A stretch of DNA of 64,000 bases from Hydractinia symbiolongicarpus (lineage: Eukaryota; Cnidaria; Hydrozoa; Anthoathecata; Hydractiniidae): assembly GCF_029227915.1 (NCBI RefSeq), contig NC_079880.1, positions 27,213,501 through 27,277,500 of the forward strand, in the 5' to 3' direction. The translations under genes were made by a program, and so were the position numbers. The notes under the pieces were generated by a model, which worked only from the letters and a program-made list of their open reading frames with translations, did not search any database and had not been told where the DNA came from. Positions within the stretch are counted from its first letter, which is position 1, and each line of letters starts with the position of its first letter. Of the stretch, positions 52,332-63,500 are shown one piece after another.

Positions 52332-54196
52332 GTTAGAACGTCATTGAAATGTAGTTTTTGAAACTGTCTCTATTTCTTCAGCGCGCAATAACGGCTAGGA
52401 TTGGTCCCACAGTAAAAAATGACTATTTATCTCAATTTTTAAATGAAGCGCTTCCACAGCGCCCAGTGTAATCGCTGAGTTCCAACAATCATGTCAAAGT
52501 AAGAAAAATGTTATTTCTTGGAGTCCAGCTGGCTCACTTATCACATTTATAACGTTACAGGCCAAAGGTAGTTGAATTAAGTCCCACAGTCAATCATTTC
52601 ATTGTTAAAAGCGATATAACTTAGTAATATCGGAAAAATGTCACTAAATACATGCTGGTACGAATATGTGACGCAACCGTTGTATCTCAAACGGATTGAT
52701 ACCGCCAAGAAGTCAATGAGATGTAGTTTTTGAGAATGTCTCTATTTCTTCAGTGCGTGCTAACGGACAGGATTGGTCCCACAGTAAAAAAAGACTTATT
52801 TATCTAAATTTTTAAAAAAAGCGCTACCACAGGGCATAGTGCACTTGCTGAAATCCAGCAAACATGTCAATTTAAGAAGAATGTTATTCCTTGGAGTCCA
52901 GTTGGCTCGTTTATCACATTTATCAGGTCACAGACGAAAGTTAGTTCAATTAAGTCCCACAGTCAATCGTGTCATTTTTAAAAGCGATATAACTTAGTAA
53001 TATCGGAAATATGTCACTAAATACATGTTGGTACGAATATGTGACGCAGCCGTTGTATCTCAAACGGATTGATACCGCCACGAAGTCAATGAGGTGTAGT
53101 TTTTGAGAATATCTCTATTTCTTCAGTGCGTGCTAACGGCCATGATTGGCCCCACAGTAAAAAAGGACTTATTCATCTAAATGTTTAAAAAAAGCGCTAC
53201 CACAGAGCATAGTGCACTCGCTGAATCCAAGCAATCATGTCGAATTGAGAAGAATGTTATTTCTTGTAGTCAAACTGGCACATTTATCACATTTATAAGG
53301 TCACAGGCCAAAGTTAGTTCAATTAAGTCCCACAGTCAATCATTTCATTGTTAAAAGCGATATAACTTAGTAATATCGGAAAACTGTCACTAAATACATG
53401 TTGGTACGAATATGTGGCGCAATTGTTGTAACTCAAAGTGACTGATACCGTTAGAACGTCATTAAAATATAGTTTTTGAAACTGTCTCTATTTCCACAGC
53501 GCGCGATAACGGCTAGGTTTGGTCCCACAGTAAAAAATGACTTGTTTATCTAAATTTTTAAATGAACCGCTTCCACAGCGCCCAGTGTAATCGCTAATTT
53601 CCAACAATCATGTCAAAGTAAGAAGAATGTTATTTCTTGGAGTCCAGTTGGCTAACTTATCACATTTATAAGGTCACAGGCCAAAGTTAGTTCAATTAAG
53701 TCCCACAGTCAATTATTTCATTGATAAAAGCGATATAACTTAGTAATATCGGAAAAATGTCACTACATACATGTTGGTACGAATATGTGACGCAACCATT
53801 GAATCCCAAACGGATTGATACCGTCAAGAAGTCAATGAGATGTAGTTTTTGAGAATGTCTCTATTTCTTCAGTGCGTGCTTACGGCCAGGATTGGTTCCA
53901 CAGTAAAAAAAGACTTATTTATCTAAATATTTAAAAAACGCGCTACCACAGAACATAATGTACTCGCTGAATTCCAGCAATCATGTCGAATTAAGAAGAA
54001 TGTTATTCCTTGGAGTCCAATTGGCTCATTTATCGCATTTTTAAGGTCACAGTCCAGAATCAGTTCAATTAAGTCCCACAGTCAATCGCTTCACTGTTAA
54101 AAGCGATACAACTTAGTAATATTGGAAAAAAAATCAATAAATACATGTTGGTACGAATATGTGACGCAACCGTTGTAACTCAAACGGACTGATACC
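52332..54196. repeat. HOR G copy 2, 5 monomers (1,865 bp)
   Basis: This is collinear with copy 1. Small differences include GTGTCATTTTTAAAAGCG near 52,970 and TTATTCATCTAAATG near 53,170. Confidence 0.86.
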
Positions 54197-55227
54197 GTTA
54201 GAACGTCATTGAAATGTAGTTTTTGAAACTGTCTCTATTTCTTCAGCGCGCAATAACGGCTAGGATTGGTCCCACAGTAAAAAATGACTATTTATCTCAA
54301 TTTTTAAATGAAGCGCTTCCACAGCGCCCAGTGTAATCGCTGAGTTCCAACAATCATGTCAAAGTAAGAAAAATGTTATTTCTTGGAGTCCAGCTGGCTC
54401 ACTTATCACATTTATAACGTTACAGGCCAAAGGTAGTTGAATTAAGTCCCACAGTCAATCATTTCATTGTTAAAAGCGATATAACTTAGTAATATCGGAA
54501 AAATGTCACTAAATACATGCTGGTACGAATATGTGACGCAACCGTTGTATCTCAAACGGATTGATACCGCCAAGAAGTCAATGAGATGTAGTTTTTGAGA
54601 ATGTCTCTATTTCTTCAGTGCGTGCTAACGGACAGGATTGGTCTCACAGTAAAAAAAGACTTATTTATCTAAATTTTTAAAAAAAGCGCTACCACAGGGC
54701 ATAGTGTACTTGCTGAAATCCAGCAATCATGTCAATTTAAGAAGAATGTTATTCCTTGGAGTCCAGTTGGCTCGTTTATCACATTTATCAGGTCACAGAC
54801 GAAAGTTAGTTCAATTAAGTCCCACAGTCAATCGTGTCATTGTTAAAAGCGATATAACTTAGTAATATCGGAAATATGTCACTAAATACATGTTGGTACG
54901 AATATGTGACGCAGCCGTTGTATCTCAAACGGATTGATACCGCCACGAAGTCAATGAGGTGTAGTTTTTGAGAATATCTCTATTTCTTCAGTGCGTGCTA
55001 ACGGCCATGATTGGTCCCACAGTAAAAAAGGACTTATTTATCTAAATGTTTAAAAAAAGCGCTACCACAGAGCATAGTGCACTGGCTGAATCCAAGCAAT
55101 CATGTCGAATTGAGAAGAATGTTATTTCTTGTAGTCAAACTGGCACATTTATCACATTTATTAGGTCACAGGCCAAAGTTAGTTCAATTAAGTCCCACAG
55201 TCAATCATTTCATTGTTAAAAGCGATA
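54197..55227. repeat. HOR G copy 3, truncated
   Basis: This matches copy 2 until about 55,227. There GATATAATTAGTAATATCGG replaces GATATAACTTAGTAATATC and the dimer block begins. It overlaps the first dimer copy by about 165 bp. Confidence 0.8.
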
Positions 55228-55803
55228 TAATTAGTAATATCGGAAATATGTCACAAAATACATGTTGGTACGAATATGAGACGCAGCCGTTGTATCTCAA
55301 ACGGATTGATACCATCACGAAGTCAATGAGGTGTAGTTTTTGAGAATATCTCTATTTCTTCAGAGCGTGCTAACGGCCATGATTCGTCCCACAGTAAAAA
55401 AGGACTTATTTATCTAAATTGTTAAAAAAGTGCTACCACAGAGCATAGTGCACTCGCTGATTTCCAACAATCATGTCAAAGTAAGAAAAATGTTATTTCT
55501 TGGAGTCCAGTTGGCTAACTCATCACATTTATAAGGTCACAGGCCAAAGTTAGTTCAATTAAGTCCCACAGTCAATCATTTCATTGTTATCAGCGATATA
55601 ATTAGTAATATCGGAAAAATGTCGCTAAATACATGTTGGTACGAATATGTAACGCAGCCGTTGTATCTCAAACGGATTGATACTGCCACGAAGTCAGTGA
55701 GATTTAGTTTTTGAGAATTCCTTCATTTCTTCAGTGCGTGCTAACGGCCAGGATTGGTCCCACAGTATAAAAAGACTTATTTATCTAAATTGTTAAAAAA
55801 GTG
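55062..55803. repeat. Dimer H copy 1 (742 bp, monomers P and Q)
   Basis: Monomer P carries GCTGAATCCAAGCAATC and CTTGTAGTCAAACTGGCAC. Monomer Q carries GCTGATTTCCAAC and GTTATCAGCG. The private variant GCACTGGCTG (for GCACTCGCTG) is at both dimer starts, 742 bp apart. Confidence 0.87.
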
Positions 55804-56545
55804 CTACCACAGAGCATAGTGCACTGGCTGAATCCAAGCAATCATGTCGAATTGAGAAGAATGTTATTTCTTGTAGTCAAACTGGCACATTTATCACATT
55901 TATTAGGTCACAGGCCAAAGTTAGTTCAATTAAGTCCCACAGTCAATCATTTCATTGTTAAAAGCGATATAATTAGTAATATCGGAAATATGTCACAAAA
56001 TACATGTTGGTACGAATATGAGACGCAGCCGTTGTATCTCAAACGGATTGATACCATCACGAAGTCAATGAGGTGTAGTTTTTGAGAATATCTCTATTTC
56101 TTCAGAGCGTGCTAACGGCCATGATTCGTCCCACAGTAAAAAAGGACTTATTTATCTAAATTGTTAAAAAAGTGCTACCACAGAGCATAGTGCACTCGCT
56201 GATTTCCAACAATCATGTCAAAGTAAGAAAAATGTTATTTCTTGGAGTCCAGTTGGCTAACTCATCACATTTATAAGGTCACAGGCCAAAGTTAGTTCAA
56301 TTAAGTCCCACAGTCAATCATTTCATTGTTATCAGCGATATAATTAGTAATATCGGAAAAATGTCGCTAAATACATGTTGGTACGAATATGTAACGCAGC
56401 CGTTGTATCTCAAACGGATTGATACTGCCACGAAGTCAGTGAGATTTAGTTTTTGAGAATTCCTTCATTTCTTCAGTGCGTGCTAACGGCCAGGATTGGT
56501 CCCACAGTATAAAAAGACTTATTTATCTAAATTGTTAAAAAAGTG
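55804..56545. repeat. Dimer H copy 2 (742 bp)
   Basis: No differences from copy 1 were seen across the dimer, including ATGATTCGTCCCACAG and GAATTCCTTCATTTC. It is a recent tandem duplication. Confidence 0.87.
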
Positions 56546-57660
56546 CTACCACAGAGCATAGTGCACTCGCTGATTTCCAACAATCATGTCAAAGTAAGAA
56601 GAATGTTATTTCTTGGAGTCCAGTTGGCTAACTTATCACATTTATAAGGTCACAGGCCAAACTTAGTTCAATTAAGTCCCACAGTCAATCATTTCATTGT
56701 TAACAGCGATATAATTAGTAATATCGGAAAAATGTCGCTAAATACATGTTGGTACGAATATGTAACGCAGCCGTTGTATCTCAAACGGATTGATACTGCC
56801 ACGAAGTTAGTGAGATTTAGTTTTTGAGAATGATTCTATTTCTTCAGTGCGTGCTAACGGCCAGGATTGGTCCCACAGTATAAAAAGACTTATTTATCTA
56901 AATTTTTAAAAAAAGCGCTACCACAGAGCATAGTGCACTCGCTGAATCCAAGCAATCATGTCGAATTGAGAAGAATGTTATTTCTTGTAGTCAAACTGGC
57001 ACATTTATCACATTTATAAGGTCACAGGCCAAAGTTAGTTCAATTAAGTCCCACAGTCAATCATTTCATTGTTAAAAGCGATATAATTAGTAATATCGGA
57101 AATATGTCACAAAATACATGTTGGTACGAATATGTGACGCAGCCGTTGTATCTCAAACGGATTGATACCATCACGAAGTCAATGAGGTGTAGTTTTTGAG
57201 AATATCTCTATTTCTTTAGAGCGTGCTAACGGCCATGATTGGTCCCACAGTAAAAAAGGACTTATTTATCTAAATTGTTAAAAAAGTGCTACCACAGAGC
57301 ATAGTGCACTCGCTGATTTCCAACAATCATGTCAAAGTAAGAAGAATGTTATTTCTTGGAGTCCAGTTGGCTAACTTATCACATTTATAAGGTCACAGGC
57401 CAAAGTTAGTTCAATTAAGTCCCACAGTCAATCATTTCATTGTTAACAGCGATATAATTAGTAATATCGGAAAAATGTCGCTAAATACATGTTGGTACGA
57501 ATATGTAACGCAGCCATTGTATCTCCAACGGATTGATACTGCCACGAAGTCAGTGAGATTTAGTTTTTGAGAATGCCTCTATTTCTTCAGTGCGTGCTAA
57601 CGGCCAGGATTGGTCCCACAGTATAAAAAGACTTATTTATCTAAATTTTTAAAAAAAGCG
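56546..57660. repeat. Related Q-P-Q monomers (3 x ~372 bp)
   Basis: CTACCACAGAGCATAG recurs at 56546, 56918, 57289 and 57661. The order across the block is PQ-PQ-Q-PQ. These copies have GCACTCGCTG and GTTAACAGCG, so they are an older layer of the dimer family, also seen near 45.6-46.4 kb and 49.0-49.7 kb. Confidence 0.82.
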
Positions 57661-59056
57661 CTACCACAGAGCATAGTGTACTCGCTGAATTCCAGCAATC
57701 ATGTCAAATTAAGAAAAATGTTATTCCTTGGAGTCCAATTGGCTCATTTATCGCATTTATAAGGTCACAGTCCAGAATCAGTTAAATTAAATCCCACAGT
57801 CAATCGCTTCACTGTTAAAAGCGATACAACTTTGTAATATTGGAAAAAAATCACTAAATACATGTTGGTACGAATATGTGACGCAACCGTTGTAACTCAA
57901 ACGGATTGATACCGTTAGAACGTCATTGAAATTTAGTTTTTGAAACAGTCTCTATTTCTTCAGCGCGCGATATCGGCTAGGATTGGTCCCACGGTAAAAA
58001 ATGACTTATTTATCTCAATTTTTAAATGAAGTGCTTCCACAGCGCCCAGTGTAATCGCTGAGTTCCAACAATCATGTCAAAGTAAGAAGAATGTTATTTC
58101 TCGAAGTCCAGCTGGTTCACTTATCACATTTATAACGTTACAGGCCAAAGGTAGTTGAATTAAGTCCCACAGTCAATCGTTTCATTGTTGAAAGCGATAC
58201 AACCTAGTAATATCCGAATACTATCGCTAAATGCATGTGGGGACGATTATGTGACGCAACCGTTGTAACTCAAAGTGGCTGATACCGTTAGAACGTCATT
58301 GAAATGTAGTTTTTGAAACTGTCTGTATTTCTTCAGCGCGCGATCACGGCCAGGATTGGTTCCACAGTAAAAAAAGACTTATTTATCTAAGTTTTTGAAA
58401 AAAGCGCTACCACAGAGCATAGTGTACTCGCTGAATTCCAGCAATCATGTCGAATTAAGAAAAATGTTATTTCTTGGAGTCCAATTGGCTCTTTTATTGC
58501 ATTTACAAGGTCACAGTTCAGAATCAGTTCAATTAAGACCTACAGTCAAACGTTTCACTGTTAAAAGCGGTACAACTTAGTAATATTGGAAAAAAATTAT
58601 TGAATACATGTTGGTACGAATATTTGACGCAACCGTTGTAACTCAAACGTACTGATACCGTTAGAACGTCATTGAAATGTAGTTTTTGAGAATATCTCTA
58701 TTTCTTCAGTGCGTGATAACGGCTAGGATTGGTCCCACAGTAAAAAATTACTTTTTTATCTAAATATTTAAAAAAAGCGCTACCACAGAGCATAGTGCAC
58801 TCGCTGAATCCAAGCAATCATGTCGAATTAAGAAGAATGTTATTTCTTGTAGTCAAACTGGCACATTTATCACATTTATAAGGTCAAAGTCCAAACTCAG
58901 TTCAATTAAGTCCCACAGTCAATCATTTCATTTTTAAAAGCGATATAACTTAGTAATATCGGAAAAATGTCACTAAATACATGTTGGTACGAATATATGA
59001 CGCAACCGTTGTAACTCGAACGGACTGATACCGCTAGAAAGTCATTGAAATGTAGT
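57661..59056. repeat. Diverged satellite monomers
   Basis: There are about 3.7 monomers with many private substitutions. TAATATCCGAATACTATCGC followed by GCATGTGGGGACGATTATG near 58,210-58,250 recurs only at about 61,195-61,235. The ACGTTACAGG variant at 58135 links it to HORs F and G. There is no gene; the short open frame at 58395-58580 starts at TTG and is satellite. Confidence 0.82.
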
Positions 59057-59803
59057 TTTTGAGAATATCTCTATTTCTTCAGTGCGTGCTAACGGCCATG
59101 ATTGGTCCCACAGTAAAAAAGAACTTATTTATCTAAATATTTAAAAAAAAGCGCTACCACAGAGCATAGTGCACTCGCTGAATCCAAGCAATCATGTCGA
59201 ATTAAGAAGAATGTTATTTCTTGTATTCAAACTGGCACATTTATCACATTTATAAGGTCAAACTCCAAAATCAGTTCAATTAAGTCCCACAGTCAAACGT
59301 TTCACTGTTAAAAGCGATGCAACATAGTAATATCCGAATACTATCGCTAAATACATGTTGGTACGAATATGTGACGCAACGGTTGTAACTCAAACGGACT
59401 GATGCCGCTAGAAAGTCATTGAAATGTAGTTCTTGAAACTGTCTCTATTTCTTCAGCGCGCAATAACGGCTAGGATTGGTCCTACAGTAAAAAAAGACTT
59501 ATTTATCTAAATTTTGAAATGAACCGCTTCCAAAGCGCCCAGTGTAATCGCTGATTTCCAACAATCATGTCAAAGTAAGAAGAATGTTATTTCTTGGAGT
59601 CCAGTTGGCTCACTTATCACATTTATAAGGTCACAGGCCAAAGTTAGTTCAATTAAGTCCCACAGTCAATCATTTCATTGTTAAAAGCGATATAACTTAG
59701 TAATATCGGAAAAATGTCACTAAATACATGTTGGTACGAATATGTGACGCAACCGTTGTAACTCAAACGGACTGATACTGCTAGAAAGTCATTGAAATGT
59801 AGT
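59057..59803. repeat. Dimer I copy 1 (~747 bp)
   Basis: TTGTATTCAAACTGGCAC starts at 59221 and 59968. The unit also holds AAATATTTAAAAAAAAGCGC and AAATTTTGAAATGAACCGC. Copies differ at several sites, such as GCGCGCAATAACGGC against GCGCGCGATAACGGATTGG. Confidence 0.8.
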
Positions 59804-60550
59804 TTTTGAGAATATCTCTATTTCTTCAGTGCGTGCTAACGGCCATGATTGGTCCCACAGTAAAAAAGAACTTATTTATCTAAATATTTAAAAAAAAGCG
59901 CTACCACAGAGCATAGTGCACTCGCTGAATCCAAACAATCATGTCGAATTAAGAAGAATGTTATTTCTTGTATTCAAACTGGCACATTTATCACATTTAT
60001 AAGGTCAAACTCCAAAATCAGTTCAATTAAGTCCCACAGTCAAACGTTTCACTGTTAAAAGCGATGCAACATAGTAATATCCGAATACTATCGCTAAATA
60101 CATGTTGGTACGAATATGTGACGCAACGGTTGTAACTCAAACGGACTGATGCCGCTAGAAAGTCATTGAAATGTAGTTCTTGAAACTGTCTTTATTTCTT
60201 CAGCGCGCGATAACGGATTGGATTGGTCCCACAGTAAAAAATGACTTATTTAACTAAATTTTGAAATGAACCGCTTCCAAAGCGCCCAGTGTAATCGCTG
60301 ATTTCCAACAATCATGTCAAAGTAAGAAGAATGTTATTTCTTGGAGTCCAGTTGGCTCACTTATCACATTTATAAGGTCACAGGCCAAAGTTAGTTCAAT
60401 TAAGTCCCACAGTCAATCATTTCATTGTTAAAAGCGATATAACTAAGTAATATCGGAAAAATGTCACTAAATACATGTTGGTACCAATATGTGACGCAAC
60501 CGTTGTAACTCAAACGGACTGATACTGCTAGAAAGTCATTGGAATATAGT
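59804..60550. repeat. Dimer I copy 2 (~747 bp)
   Basis: This is collinear with copy 1 and leaves it at about 60,550 (GGAATATAGTTTTGGAAAC). It is more diverged from its partner than dimer H is, so probably older. Confidence 0.78.
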
Positions 60551-63500
60551 TTTGGAAACTGTCTCTATTTCTTCAGCGCGCGATAACGGCTAGGATTGGT
60601 CCCACAGTAAAGAATGACTTATTTATCTAAATTTTTAAATGAAGCGCTTCCACAGCGCCCAATGGAATCGCTGATTTCCAACAATCAAGTCAAAGTAAGA
60701 AGAATGTTAGTTCTTGGAGTCCAGTTGGATAACTTATCACATTTATAAGGTCACAGGCCAAAGTTAGTTCAATTAAGTCCCACAGTCAATCATTTCATTG
60801 TTAAAAGCGATATAACTTAGTAATATCGGAAAAATGTCACTAAATACATGTTGGTACGAATATGTGACGCAACCGTTGTAACTCGAAAGGACTGATACCG
60901 CTAGAAAGTCATTGAAATGTAGTTTTTGAGAATATCTCTATTTCTTCAGTGCGTGCTAACGGCCATGATTGGTCCCACAGTAAAAAGGACTTATTTATCT
61001 AAGTATTTAAAAAAAGCGCTACCACAGAGCATAGTGCACTCGCTGAATATAAGCAATCATGTTGAATTAAGAAGAATGTTATTTCTTGTATTCAAACTGG
61101 CACATTTATCACATTTATAAAGTCAAACTCCAAAATCAGTTCAATTAAGTCCCACAGTCAAACGTTTCACTGTTAAAAGCGATGCAACCTAGTAATATCC
61201 GAATACTATCGCTAAATGCATGTGGGGACGATTATGTGACGCAACCGTTGTAACTCAAAGTGGCTGATACCGTTAGAACGTCATTGAAATGTAGTTTTTG
61301 AAACTGTCTCTATTTCTTCAGCGCGCAATAACGGTTAGGATTGGTCCTACAGTAAAAAAAGACTTATTGATCTAAATTTTTTAAAAAAGCGATACAACAG
61401 AGCATAGTGTACTCGCTGAATTCCAGCAATCATCTCGAATTAAGAAGAATGTGATTCCTTGGTGTCCAATTGGCTCATTTATCGAATTTATAAGGTCACA
61501 GTCCAGAATCAATTCAGTTAAGTCCCACAGTCAATCGTTTCATTGTTGAAAGCGATGCAACATGGTAATAGCGGAAAAATTTCGCTAAATACATGTTGGT
61601 ACGAATATGTGACGCAACGGTTGTAACTCAAACGTACTGATAAAGTTAGAACGTCATTGAAATGTAGTTTTTGAAACTGTCTGTATTTCTTCAGCGCGCG
61701 ATAACGGCTAGGATTGGTCCCACAGTAAAAAATGGCTTATTTATCTCAATTTTTAAATGAAGCGCTTCCACAGCGCCCAGTGTAATCGCTGAGTTTCAAC
61801 AATCATGTTAAAGTAAGAAGAATGTTATTTCTTGCATTCCAGTTTGCTCACTTATCACATTTATAAGGTTACAGGCCAAAGTTAGTTCAATTAAGTCCCA
61901 CAGTCAATCGTTTCATTGTTGAAAGTGATGCAACATGGTAATAGCGGAAAAATATCGCTAAATACATGTTGGTACGAACATGTGACGCAACGGTTGTAAC
62001 TCAAACGGACTGATACCGCTAGAAAGTCATTGAAATGTAGTTCTTGAAACTGTCTCTATTTCTTCAGCGCGCGATAACGGATTGGATTGGTCCCACAGTA
62101 AAAAATGACTTATTTATCTAAATTTTGAAATGAACCGCTTCCAAAACGCCCAGTGTAATCGCTGATTTCCAACAATCATGTCAAAGTAAGAAGAACGTTA
62201 TTTCTTGGAGTCCAGTTGGCTCACTTATCACATTTATAAGGTCACAGGCCAAAGTTAGTTCAATTAAGTCCCACAGTCAATCATTTCATTGTTAAAAGAG
62301 ATATAACTTAGTAATATCGGAAAAATGTCACTAAATACATGTTGGTACGAATATGTGACGCAACCGTTGTAACTCAAAGTGACTGATACCGTTAGAACGT
62401 CATTGAAATGTAGTTTTTGAAACTGTCTCTATTTCATCAGCGCGCAATAACGGCTAGGATTGGTCCTACAGTAAAAAAAGACTTATTGATCTAAATTTTT
62501 AAAAAAAGCGCTACAACAGAGCATAGTGTACTCGCTGAATTCCAGCAATCATCTCGAATTAAGAAGAATGTGATTGCTTGGAGTCCAATTGGCTCATTTA
62601 TCGAATTTATAAGGTGACAGTCTAGAATCAAGTCAGTTAAGTCCCACAGTCAATCGTTTCATTGTTGAAAGCGATGCAACATGGTAATAGCGGAAAAATA
62701 TCGCTAAATACATGTTGGTACGAATATGTGACGCAACGGTTGTAACTCAAACGGTCTGATACCGCTACAAAGTCATTGAAATGTAGTTCTTGAAACTGTC
62801 TCTATTTCTTCAGCGCGCGATTACAGATTGGATTACTCTCACAGTAAAAAATGGCTTATTTATCTAAGTTTTGAAATGAACCGCTTCCAAAGCGCCCAGT
62901 GTAATCGCTGATTTCCAACAATCATGTCTAAATAAGAAGAATGTTATTTCTTGGAGTCCAGTTGGCTCACTTATTACATTTATAAGGTCAAAGGCCAAAG
63001 TTAGTTCAATTAAGTCCCACAGTCAATCATTTCATTGTTAAAAGCGATATAACTTAGTAATATCGGAAAAATGTCACTAAATACATGTTGGTACGAATAT
63101 GTGACGCAAACGTTGTAACTCAAACGGACTGATACTGCGAGAAAGTCATTGGAATGTAGTTTTTGAAACTGTCTCTATTTCTTCAGCGCGCGATAACGGC
63201 TAGGATTGGTCCCACAGTAAAAAATGACTTATTTATCTAAATTTTTAAATGAAGCGCTTCCACAGCGCCCAGTGTAATCGCTGATTTCCAACAATCAAGC
63301 CAAAGTAAGAAGAATGTTAGTTCTTGGAGTCCAGTTGGCTAACTTATCACATTTATAAGGTCACAGGCCAAAGTTAGTTCAATTAAGTCCCACAGTCAAT
63401 CATTTCATTGTTAAAAGCGATATAACTTAGTAAGATCGGAAAAATGTCACTAAATACATGTTGGTACGAATATGTGACGCAACCGTTGTAACTCGAACAG

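Noticed and set aside
55077-56085. Overlapping-type open frames of 88 and 94 codons
   Set aside because: Both start at GTG inside the duplicated 742-bp dimer and read the same satellite text.
58395-61120. Short open frames of 61 and 64 codons
   Set aside because: TTG starts in diverged satellite monomers, with no domain or gene context. Treated as chance.
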